Assembly: GCF_030818955.1 (NCBI RefSeq)
Contig: NZ_JAUTBF010000001.1
Coordinates: 2,170,001-2,234,000 of the forward strand
Origin: Microbacterium trichothecenolyticum
GTDB taxonomy: Bacteria; Actinomycetota; Actinomycetes; Actinomycetales; Microbacteriaceae
Length of the DNA: 64,000 bases
Reading direction: 5' to 3'
The first letter of the stretch is position 1. The number at the start of each line of letters is the position of its first letter. Below the pieces are notes generated by a model. It saw nothing but the letters and a program-made list of their open reading frames with translations. It ran no database searches and had not been told where the DNA came from. This document shows positions 33,857 through 40,965 of this stretch, piece after piece. The position numbers and the translations under genes are program-made.

Positions 33857-33875
33857 TATCTTGTAGTCTCACTAC
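33857..33875. promoter_or_regulatory. -10-like TATCTT abutting a GTAG-N5-CTAC operator
   Basis: TATCTT (33857-33862) is followed directly by GTAGTCTCACTAC (33863-33875), the same arrangement as in front of the RpiR gene. It lies 41 bp before the ATG at 33917 and would control the six-gene enzyme operon that starts there. Confidence 0.7.
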
Positions 33876-33916
33876 TCACAGCGGCCCCCCGGTCGCGTTC
33901 GAAGGAGACCGACTGC

Positions 33917-34519
33917 ATGTGCGCCGCTGCACGACCAGCCGAACCGGCCCGGCTCACCGTCGACTCCGCCCGCGGGCTGTTCGACGGGCGGAGCGAGCGG
34001 TACGAGAAGCATCTGCCCGACCTCGTCGGCGTCTACCGCGACGACGCCGCCTTCGCGCGCGCCCTGGATCAGGATGCCGGTGAGCCGGTGTACTGGGTCG
34101 AGAGCAGCACGCCCGAGAACGGCCGAGGTGCCCTCACCATCGGGCTCAGCGTGCTGCGGCCGGGACGCGTCGGCGACGAGTTCGCGATGACGCGCGGGCA
34201 CCTGCACGCCCAAGCCGAGTTCGCGGAGCTCTACTACGGCGTCGCCGGCTCGGGCGTGATGCTGCTCGAATCCGTCGAGGGCGAGTCCCGCGCGCTCCCC
34301 ATCGGCCCCGGCGTCGCGGTGCACGTTCCGGGCGGCTGGATCCATCGCAGCGTCAACGTCGGCGACGATACGCTCGTCACCCTCTTCGCGTATGCGACCG
34401 AGGCCGGTCAGGACTACGCGATCATCGCCGACGCCGGGGGCATGCGCCAGCTCGTCGTCGCCGATGGCGACGGCTGGACCACCCGCCCCAACCCCGACCA
34501 CGGAGGCTACCGTGCCTGA
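33917..34519 (+). CDS. Cupin-type glucose-6-phosphate isomerase-like protein
   Basis: A 200-residue cupin resembling the metal-dependent phosphoglucose isomerases of archaea. The key block MTRGHLHAQAEFAELYYGVAGSGVML contains the H-x-H-x5-6-E metal triad, and VHVPGGWIHRSVNVGD supplies the last His. FAYATEAGQDYAII matches the conserved end. It would interconvert an aldose- and ketose-phosphate, or another sugar, in the cytoplasm. GAAGGAG precedes the ATG at 33917, and the product's C terminus overlaps the next start by 8 bp. It leads an operon of isomerase, aldolase, dehydrogenase, kinase, SDR and second aldolase under an RpiR-type operator. Confidence 0.8.
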   Translation: MCAAARPAEPARLTVDSARGLFDGRSERYEKHLPDLVGVYRDDAAFARALDQDAGEPVYWVESSTPENGRGALTIGLSVLRPGRVGDEFAMTRGHLHAQAEFAELYYGVAGSGVMLLESVEGESRALPIGPGVAVHVPGGWIHRSVNVGDDTLVTLFAYATEAGQDYAIIADAGGMRQLVVADGDGWTTRPNPDHGGYRA

Positions 34520-35201
34520 TGCCGACACCGTGCTGAGCGACCTCGCCGGCCACATCGACATCAGCTGCGTCCAGGCGCAACACACGCGCGACGACGTCGA
34601 CGACCTCGCCCGCCGCGCGATCACCGGCGGTTTCGTGAGCGCACACGTGCTACCCACCTGGCTCCCGTATCTGCGCGAGCGCCTCGAGGGCAGCACGGTG
34701 CTGGCCGGCTCGCCCGTGGCCTTTCCCAGCGGCGGCGCCAGCACGGCGACGAAGGTCGCCGAGGCCCTCGATCTGCTCGCGCAGGGGGTGCAAGAGCTCG
34801 ACGTCGTCGTGGCGATCGGCCGCCTGCGCTCGGGCGACGACCCTTTCGTCGAGCGCGAGCTCGGCGCCGTCGTCGAGGCCGTGGACGGCCGGGTGCCGCT
34901 GCGCGCGATCCTCGAGGTCGGCCGGCTCGACGGCGACGACATCCGCCGCGGCGTGGATGCCGCGATCGCCGCGGGCGTCCCGTGGATCAAGACCGGCACG
35001 GGGTGGTCGGGCGTTCCCACCTCCCTCGACCACATCCGCTTGATCGCCGAGCGTGCAGCCGGCCGCGCCGCGCTGAAGGCGGCGGGCGGTATCCGCGACA
35101 TCGAGACGGTCCGTGCGATGGCCGGGCTGGGCGTCACCCGATTCGGCATGAACGCCGAGGCCGCGCTCGTCGCCGTCTCGGCCGCGAAGGAGCAGCGATG
35201 A
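34512..35201 (+). CDS. Deoxyribose-phosphate aldolase family (DeoC-like)
   Basis: A 229-residue class I aldolase. The Schiff-base lysine is in VPWIKTGTGW (family form VKTSTGF). VQELDVVVAIGRLRSGDD corresponds to the DeoC strand bearing the proton-relay region, and LKAAGGIRD to the phosphate-binding KxxGGIRD loop. Canonical DeoC cleaves 2-deoxyribose 5-phosphate to glyceraldehyde 3-phosphate and acetaldehyde. Divergent members are known to work on other deoxy or keto sugars, and here the GTGW variant and the catabolic-operon setting argue for another substrate. GTG at 34512 overlaps the preceding stop. Confidence 0.83.
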   Translation: MPDADTVLSDLAGHIDISCVQAQHTRDDVDDLARRAITGGFVSAHVLPTWLPYLRERLEGSTVLAGSPVAFPSGGASTATKVAEALDLLAQGVQELDVVVAIGRLRSGDDPFVERELGAVVEAVDGRVPLRAILEVGRLDGDDIRRGVDAAIAAGVPWIKTGTGWSGVPTSLDHIRLIAERAAGRAALKAAGGIRDIETVRAMAGLGVTRFGMNAEAALVAVSAAKEQR

Positions 35202-36166
35202 CCTTTCCCACTCTGACGGCCGAGGCGCTTCGACCGGCCACCTCGCCGACGCTGTACTTCATCGGCGTCACGACGGGCCGTTCCTCGATTCAGCACGTCT
35301 TCCCCCGGTGGGCCGAGCACCTCGGCCTCGACGGCGCCGTGCTGCAGGGCATCGATCTGCCGCTGCACGCCCCGGCCGAGGACTACCGCCGCGTCGTGCG
35401 CTTCATCGCCGACGACCCGCTGAGCCTGGGTGCGCTCGTGACCACGCACAAGATCGACCTCTTCGCTGCCTGCCGCGACCTCTTCGATGAGATCGACGAG
35501 TTCGCGGCGCTCATGGGCGAGACCAGCTGCCTGTCCAAGCGCGACGGCCGATTGATCTGCCACGCGAAGGACCCCATCTCCAGCGGCCTGGCCCTCGATG
35601 CCTTCCTCCCCGCGGGCTTCTGGTCGCGAGGTCCGGCCGATGCGCTGCTGCTGGGCGCGGGCGGCTCGACCATCGCGATCAGCTGGTACCTCTCCCAGCG
35701 CGAGCGCGGCCTCGATCGGCCCGCGCGCATCGTCGTGACCAATCGCTCCCCCGAGAGGCTGGCGCACCTGCGCGAGATCCACGAGGCCCTGCCGACCGAC
35801 ACCCGCTTCGAGTACCACCTCACCCCCACCCCGGCCGACAACGCCCGGGTACTGGCCGAGCTCGCCCCGCGCTCGCTCGTGGTCAACGCCACGGGCCTCG
35901 GCAAGGACGCCCCGGGCTCGCCGCTCCCCGACGACGCGGTGTTCCCCGTCGACGGCGTCGCGTGGGACCTGAACTACCGCGGCGACCTGGTGTTCCTCGA
36001 CCAGGCCCGCGCCCAGGCCGACGCGCGCGACCTGCGCGTCGAGGACGGGTGGATCTACTTCGTGCACGGGTGGACGCAGGTCATCGCCGAGGTCTTCCAC
36101 CGCGACCTCCCCACCGCCGGGCCCGACTTCGAGCACCTGAGCGACCTGGCGCTCGCGACCCGCTGA
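35198..36166 (+). CDS. Shikimate dehydrogenase-like oxidoreductase
   Basis: A 322-residue two-domain enzyme of the shikimate/quinate dehydrogenase family. The N-terminal substrate domain has YFIGVTTGRSSIQHVFPRW in place of the shikimate-binding GxPxxxSxSPxxHN and a Lys in LVTTHK equivalent to the catalytic NVTxPxK. The NAD(P) domain has LLLGAGGSTIAISW, VTNRSPERL and VVNATGLGKDAPGS. Replacement of the substrate-binding words suggests the substrate is not shikimate. In this operon it probably oxidises or reduces a sugar-derived cyclic or linear polyol. The ATG at 35198 overlaps the aldolase stop by 4 bp. Confidence 0.82.
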   Translation: MTFPTLTAEALRPATSPTLYFIGVTTGRSSIQHVFPRWAEHLGLDGAVLQGIDLPLHAPAEDYRRVVRFIADDPLSLGALVTTHKIDLFAACRDLFDEIDEFAALMGETSCLSKRDGRLICHAKDPISSGLALDAFLPAGFWSRGPADALLLGAGGSTIAISWYLSQRERGLDRPARIVVTNRSPERLAHLREIHEALPTDTRFEYHLTPTPADNARVLAELAPRSLVVNATGLGKDAPGSPLPDDAVFPVDGVAWDLNYRGDLVFLDQARAQADARDLRVEDGWIYFVHGWTQVIAEVFHRDLPTAGPDFEHLSDLALATR

Positions 36167-36168
36167 CC

Positions 36169-37680
36169 ATGGGCCCGCTCGCTCTCGCTCTCGACCTCGG
36201 CACCGGGGGATGCAAGGCGTCGCTGTGGTCGGTCGACGGGCGCTCCGTCGCGGAGACGGTCGTCAGCTACCCGACGCGGCATCCTGCTCCCGGCCGTGCC
36301 GAGCAGCGCCCCGAGGAGTGGTGGGATGCCGTGGCCTCCGCCACGCGGACGGTCGTCGACGGCGTCCCGGGCGCGCGCGAGAACGTCGCGGGCATCGCCC
36401 TGTCGGGGCAGAGCCTCGGCGTCGTGCAGGTCGACGCGCACGGCCGGCTCGTCTCGGCGGACACCCCGATCTGGTCGGACACGCGAGGTCGCACCGACGA
36501 CGTCTTCGACCGCCTCGACGAGCACGCCTGGTACGCGCGCACGGGCAACGGCTTCGGCCCCACGCTCTACCCGGTCTTCAAGGCCCGCACGCTTCGCGCG
36601 GAAGACCCCGACGGCTGGGCGCGCACGCGCCGACTGCTGGGATCGAAGGACTGGATCACGCTGCGTCTGACCGGTGAGAGCGTCACCGATCACTCCATGG
36701 CATCCGGAACCGGCGCGTACGACCTGCTCGCCGGCGCGTACGCCGACGACATCCTGGATGCCGTCGGCCTCGACCGCGCGCTCCTGCCCGAGCCGCGCGA
36801 GTCGGCGGAGGTGGTCGGCACGCTCCGCGCGGAGGCGGCGGACGCGCTCGGACTTCCCGCGGGCATTCCCGTGCACGCCGGAGCGGTCGACAACGCCGCG
36901 ATGGCCCTGGGCTCGCGCGGCACTCGCGACGGACGCCTGTACGCCGCCCTCGGCTCGTCGAGCTGGATGACGGTCACCTCACGCGCACCCGTGCTCGACG
37001 TCGCGACGCGGCCGTACGTCTTCCGACACGCCATACCGGGGCTCTACGTCAGCGCGCTGTCGACCTTCAGCAGCGGCACGAGCCTGACGTGGCTTCGCGA
37101 CATCGTCGCCCCCGGCGCCGACATCGGCGCGCTCATCGACCGTGCGGGCGAGAGCCCCCGGGGCGCGCGCGGTGCGGTGTTCGTGCCCACGCTCGCCGGC
37201 GGGACACCGCTCGAGGGCGGCAGCGACGTGCGCGGGACCCTGGCGGGGCTCGAGCTCGGCACCGGCGCAGACGACCTCGTGCGCGCGTGCCTCGAGGGGG
37301 TGGCCTTCGCTCTGGCGCGCAGTCTGGGGCACATGCGCGAGTTGAGCGGCCTGCCCGCCGGCGACGACCTGCTGATCTCGGGCGGAGGCAGCCGGTCGGC
37401 CGTGTGGAACCGTATCTACGCCGATGTCCTCGCGACGCCGTTGCTACGCACCTCCGTCGACCAGCAGGCCGCCACCCTCGGCGCCGCGGCCCTCGTCTTC
37501 ACCGGTTCGGGGCTGTGGTCCTCGTTCGACGCGGTCGACGACGCCCATGAGGTTCTCGAACGCATCGAGCCCGATCCCGAGGGCGTGGGCGCCTACGCGA
37601 GACTCGCCGCCCGCTTCTGCGCCGCCGCCGACGCCGCGGCGCTGTTCGCCCGATCCTCGCCCGCGAAGGAGACCCCATGA
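36169..37680 (+). CDS. FGGY-family carbohydrate kinase (xylulokinase-like)
   Basis: A 503-residue two-domain sugar kinase. LALDLGTGGCKASLW is the first phosphate loop, WSDTRG and LLGSKDWITLRLTG follow, VHAGAVDNAAMALGS is the second-domain loop, and ALGSSSWM and LLISGGGSRSAVWNRIYADVL complete the ATP site. Xylulokinases carry MHG after SGQ; here the word is SGQSLG, so the sugar is probably different. The enzyme would trap an imported sugar or keto sugar as a phosphate, plausibly the inducer seen by the SIS domain of the RpiR regulator. It starts 2 bp after the preceding stop and overlaps the next gene by 4 bp. Confidence 0.9.
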   Translation: MGPLALALDLGTGGCKASLWSVDGRSVAETVVSYPTRHPAPGRAEQRPEEWWDAVASATRTVVDGVPGARENVAGIALSGQSLGVVQVDAHGRLVSADTPIWSDTRGRTDDVFDRLDEHAWYARTGNGFGPTLYPVFKARTLRAEDPDGWARTRRLLGSKDWITLRLTGESVTDHSMASGTGAYDLLAGAYADDILDAVGLDRALLPEPRESAEVVGTLRAEAADALGLPAGIPVHAGAVDNAAMALGSRGTRDGRLYAALGSSSWMTVTSRAPVLDVATRPYVFRHAIPGLYVSALSTFSSGTSLTWLRDIVAPGADIGALIDRAGESPRGARGAVFVPTLAGGTPLEGGSDVRGTLAGLELGTGADDLVRACLEGVAFALARSLGHMRELSGLPAGDDLLISGGGSRSAVWNRIYADVLATPLLRTSVDQQAATLGAAALVFTGSGLWSSFDAVDDAHEVLERIEPDPEGVGAYARLAARFCAAADAAALFARSSPAKETP

Positions 37681-38402
37681 CATCCCTCCCCCTCGTCGTC
37701 ATCACCGGAGCCAGCTCCGGCATCGGCGCCGCCACCGCCCGCGCCTTCTCGGACGCGGGGCACCCCCTGCTGCTGATCGCCCGACGCCTGGCGCCCATGC
37801 GGGATCTGGGCCTGCCCGACGCCGAGCTCGCCGAGGCCGACGTCACCGACACCGCAGCCGTCGCCGCCGCGCTCGCGCGCGCCGAGGAGCGCTTCGGCCC
37901 CGTCGACCTGCTCGTCAACAACGCCGGGCTCATGGCCCTGTCGGCCGTCGCCGAGCAGGACCCGGCGCTCGTTCAGAAGCAGTTCGACGTCAACTGCGTC
38001 GCCCTGGTGAAGAACAGCCAGCTCGTGCTCCCCGGCATGCAGAAGCGCGGTCGCGGCACCATCGTGAACATCGGATCCATCGCGGGCAAGCAGCTGTACG
38101 ACAACCACGTCGTGTACAACGGCACCAAGTACGCGGTGCACGCGATGACCGAGGGACTGCGGCGCGAGAACGCCGCCCACGGTGTGCGGGTGCTGCTGGT
38201 CGCTCCGGGCATGGTCGACACCGGCCTGCTCGGCAACACCGGCGAGGGCGACGTGCTCGACGGCTACAACGACTACAAGAAGAGCATCGGCGGCGGACTC
38301 GTGCCCGACGACATCGCCTCGGCCATCCTCACCGCCTATCAGCTTCCGCAGCACGTGAGCTTCCGCGAGATCGTCGTGGCGCCCACCTCTCAAGACGCAT
38401 GA
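37677..38402 (+). CDS. SDR family oxidoreductase
   Basis: A 241-residue classical short-chain dehydrogenase. VVITGASSGIGAATA is the cofactor loop, LLVNNAGLMAL the NNAG motif, IVNIGSIAGKQLYDNHVVYNGTKYAV carries catalytic Ser and YxxxK (words NIGSIAG and YNGTK). An Arg pair after the second strand (LLIARRLAP) suggests NADP(H). It is more like the YdfG/serine-dehydrogenase type than the sugar SDR at 27333. It is translationally coupled on both sides (ATGA junctions), so it is a true member of the operon. Confidence 0.9.
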   Translation: MTSLPLVVITGASSGIGAATARAFSDAGHPLLLIARRLAPMRDLGLPDAELAEADVTDTAAVAAALARAEERFGPVDLLVNNAGLMALSAVAEQDPALVQKQFDVNCVALVKNSQLVLPGMQKRGRGTIVNIGSIAGKQLYDNHVVYNGTKYAVHAMTEGLRRENAAHGVRVLLVAPGMVDTGLLGNTGEGDVLDGYNDYKKSIGGGLVPDDIASAILTAYQLPQHVSFREIVVAPTSQDA

Positions 38403-39031
38403 GCCAGACCGACGTGCTGCACGGCAGCCGCATCGTCCCGGTCGTCGTGCTCGACGACGCCTCCTTCGCGCCCGACCTCGCCGACGCGCTCACCGCCGGC
38501 GGCATTCCCTGCGCCGAGATCACCCTGCGCACTCCCGCCGCCCTCGACGCCATCCGCGCGATCGCCGGACGATCCGACTTCACCGTCGGCGCCGGCACGG
38601 TGACCACGGCCGCGCAGGTCGACGCGGCCGTCGACGCGGGGGCGACGTATCTCGTCTCGCCGGGGTTCGACGACGCCGTCGCCGAGCGCGCAGCCGCCCG
38701 CGGCGTCACGTTCATCCCCGGGGTGGCGACGGCGACCGAGATCCAGCGGGCGATCGCCGCCGGCCTCGACCGCCTCAAGCTCTTCCCCGCGGATGCGATC
38801 GGCGGTCCGGCGGCGATCCGCGCCTTCGGCGGCCCGTTCCCGCAGGTACGGTTCCTGCCGTCGGGTGGGGTCTCGGCGACGAACGCCGCGGAGTACCTCT
38901 CCCTCGGCAACGTCTTCGCGGTCAGCGGCTCGTGGATGCTCCCCTCGGCGGCGCTCGCGGCGAAGGATGCCGGAACGGTGCGCGCGCTGGCAGCATCGGC
39001 GTCGGCGGCGGTCTTGGCCTCGGCGGCCTGA
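38399..39031 (+). CDS. KDPG/KHG aldolase family protein (Eda-like)
   Basis: A 210-residue class I aldolase. RIVPVVVLDD starts the barrel, AEITLRTPAALDAI supplies the catalytic Glu, VGAGTVTTAAQV the phosphate/carboxylate loop, and RLKLFPADAIGGP the Schiff-base lysine. LPSGGVSATN and VSGSWML finish the barrel. It would cleave a 2-keto-3-deoxy (phospho)sugar acid to pyruvate and an aldehyde or triose phosphate. This is a second aldolase in the same operon as the DeoC-like enzyme, yet no sugar-acid dehydratase is present in the window. It is the last gene of the operon. Confidence 0.92.
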   Translation: MSQTDVLHGSRIVPVVVLDDASFAPDLADALTAGGIPCAEITLRTPAALDAIRAIAGRSDFTVGAGTVTTAAQVDAAVDAGATYLVSPGFDDAVAERAAARGVTFIPGVATATEIQRAIAAGLDRLKLFPADAIGGPAAIRAFGGPFPQVRFLPSGGVSATNAAEYLSLGNVFAVSGSWMLPSAALAAKDAGTVRALAASASAAVLASAA

Positions 39032-39205
39032 CGGGAGCTGCGGCGCCGGGACCGTCCTGCGGAGTCCCCGCCGACACACCCAGCCCACGGCATCCCCCAC
39101 CGGCGCGCCGCCGCCGGACTCCGCCCGACGGCACACCCGCACGATGGCCGACGAGCGCAGACCGGCGCGGGCGGGGGTCGGGATGCGCGTGCCCGCGAGG
39201 CCCTC

Positions 39206-39234
39206 TTGACAGGGGATGACTCCTCCCTCATGAT
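39206..39234 (+). promoter_or_regulatory. Sigma-70-like promoter TTGACA-N17-CATGAT
   Basis: A perfect -35 hexamer at 39206-39211 and CATGAT at 39229-39234, 17 bp apart, upstream of the ricin-lectin gene. Expected start of transcription is near 39241, just before the LacI-type operator at 39250. The rest of the 39032-39440 gap shows no gene. Confidence 0.6.
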
Positions 39235-39249
39235 CGCTCGTAGGTGGAC

Positions 39250-39263
39250 TGTTAGCGAAAACA
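39250..39263. promoter_or_regulatory. LacI-type operator
   Basis: TGTTAGCGAAAACA, centred on CG, placed just downstream of the predicted transcription start, where a repressor would act as a roadblock. It matches the five further sites in front of the arabinosidase genes. Confidence 0.65.
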
Positions 39264-39440
39264 TTCTCTGCGGCCCACCCCACGCCCCCCGCGATTCACC
39301 GGCGCCGACGAAGCAGTCGGGGCCTCGATCCTCGGCCGGAGTCCGTGTCACGCAACCGACCACGCCTCCCCGTACGCGATGGGCACCTATCCCCCGGGAG
39401 GACCACCGCGGGTGGTCCCGAAACGAAAGGCGAAGAGATC

Positions 39441-40487
39441 ATGGCTCGGACGACGATGTCCCCCACGAAGCGGCGAGGCCGGAGGATGAGGGCGCTCGGC
39501 GCAGTCCTCGGCGCACTCGTCATCGGCCTCACCTCCCTCGGCGCGGCAGCCCCCGCCAGCGCGGCACCGACCGCACCGGTCGGCACCGGCCTCAACCAGG
39601 AGATCCGCAATCAGCAGAACACCCTCTGCCTCGACGACTACGCGTTCAACACGCAACCCGGCGCCGAGGTGCGCCAGTGGACCTGCCTCGAGGGACAGAA
39701 CCAGCTCTGGGCGGTCACTGATCTCGGCAACGGGTACGCCGAGATCAAGAACACGCACAGCAACCTCTGCCTCGACAACTTCAACTTCGCGACGGCTCCC
39801 GGTTCCGAGGTGCGGCAGTGGACGTGCAACGGCGCCGACGTGCAGCAGTGGCAGCTCACCGACGTCGGAGGCGGCTGGACCGAGATCCGCAACAAGTACA
39901 ACGACCTCTGCCTCGAAAGCGCCGCCTCGCCCGTGGATGGGGGCCTACTGGCTCAGCAGACCTGCAACAACTCCGGCGTGCAGCGTTGGCGCCTGACCGA
40001 CCCGAGCGTGTCGAAGCTGACGTACAGCCTCGCGCGCTCGGCCAACCCCACCGAAGACGAGGCCGACGCCTACGCCCGCATCACCGACGCCATGGACCGT
40101 GCCGTCGCGCGGTACAACAAATTCAACAACACCTGGCGGCACCTGACGGTGGAATACGCCCCGTGGGTGCAGACCGCGGATGCCAGCATCAACGGCAACA
40201 TCCGCTTCGGCTCCAACCGCGGGTTCATGCAGGAGGGCACGGCCCTGCACGAGATCTCGCACACCGTGGGCGTGGGCACCGCGGGACACTTCCAGGGCAA
40301 GTGCGACGCACAGGACTGGCCCTCGGCTCTTCCCCTGCTGCAGTCGTGGGACGGCCCGGACGCGAGGATCAACTGCGGCGGCGGCCACTTCTGGCCCTAC
40401 GGCCTGAACTATTCCAACGAGTACAACGAGACCAGCTTCGACCGCAACGTCCGCCTCGTCCAGGCCATGCACCACGACGGTCTCTGA
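39441..40487 (+). CDS. Secreted ricin-B lectin protein with HExxH metalloprotease-like domain
   Basis: A 348-residue exported protein. The Arg-rich start and hydrophobic core lead to the cleavage site APASA-AP (about residue 40). Residues about 48-185 are a ricin-type beta-trefoil with repeated Q-x-W words (VRQWTC twice, VQQWQL, VQRWRL) and paired CLD motifs, which usually bind galactose- or arabinose-type sugars. The C-terminal ~160 residues contain ALHEISHTVGVGTAGHF, a zinc HExxHxxG motif. The third metzincin ligand is displaced: the residue expected to be His is Thr, with a His four residues later. It may be a glycan-targeted peptidase acting on plant glycoproteins. Promoter and LacI operator are at 39206-39263. 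Confidence 0.8.
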   Translation: MARTTMSPTKRRGRRMRALGAVLGALVIGLTSLGAAAPASAAPTAPVGTGLNQEIRNQQNTLCLDDYAFNTQPGAEVRQWTCLEGQNQLWAVTDLGNGYAEIKNTHSNLCLDNFNFATAPGSEVRQWTCNGADVQQWQLTDVGGGWTEIRNKYNDLCLESAASPVDGGLLAQQTCNNSGVQRWRLTDPSVSKLTYSLARSANPTEDEADAYARITDAMDRAVARYNKFNNTWRHLTVEYAPWVQTADASINGNIRFGSNRGFMQEGTALHEISHTVGVGTAGHFQGKCDAQDWPSALPLLQSWDGPDARINCGGGHFWPYGLNYSNEYNETSFDRNVRLVQAMHHDGL

Positions 40488-40580
40488 GAGGCATGGCGAT
40501 GAATCGTGACCGCGTGACGACCGAAGGGGAGCACGCGGGACCGCGAGCCATCGCCGCCCCGGAATGAATCGCGGAGTCGC

Positions 40581-40619
40581 CGAGGGGCACCGTCCGGTAC
40601 AACCGGGCGGTGCCCCTCG
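40581..40619 (+). terminator. Terminator hairpin after the ricin-lectin gene
   Basis: Arms 40581-40597 and 40603-40619 pair over 17 bases with one G-T type mismatch around TACAA, 94 bp after the stop. The rest of the 40488-40965 gap holds the repeat at 40846 and a second hairpin. Confidence 0.8.
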
Positions 40620-40845
40620 TCGTTCCTGCACGCGTGCTCGACGCTGTGGGTTCAGACCCGCGGCGTGACGTCGCGGGCGGGGAGGGATGCCGTGAGCCGG
40701 CGCCACGGGCGCCATGACGAGAGCCACGGGGCCGGCGCCGCTCCCGATTCACTCTTCGACGCAGACAGCTCGACGCCCCGGAGGCTGAACCACCGGGACG
40801 GCTGGACCCCCGAGCCGACTGAACCACCGAGCCGCCTGAGCCGCG

Positions 40846-40877
40846 CAGCCGACCGACCGCTCAGCCGACCGACCGCT
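40846..40877. repeat. Tandem 16-bp direct repeat
   Basis: CAGCCGACCGACCGCT occurs twice in immediate succession, inside a longer stretch (about 40780-40880) of degenerate GCCGACTGAACCACC-like words. No function is apparent. Confidence 0.6.
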
Positions 40878-40889
40878 GAGCGCGACACG

Positions 40890-40924
40890 GGGGTGGGCCC
40901 CGGCCGAAGCCGGGACCCACCCCC
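40890..40924 (-). terminator. Terminator hairpin after the double-GH43 gene
   Basis: Arms of 15-16 bases (40890-40905 and 40910-40924) with one mismatch around a CGAA loop, 41 bp beyond the stop of the minus-strand gene. Confidence 0.75.
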
Positions 40925-40965
40925 TCGTCTCTGGATGCACCGGACCGGGGCGACCAGCCGACGTG

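Noticed and set aside
33779..33872. Longer N terminus for the beta-mannosidase starting at 33872
   Set aside because: It would translate across both RpiR operators and the -10 of the divergent operon, and the extra residues have no family similarity.
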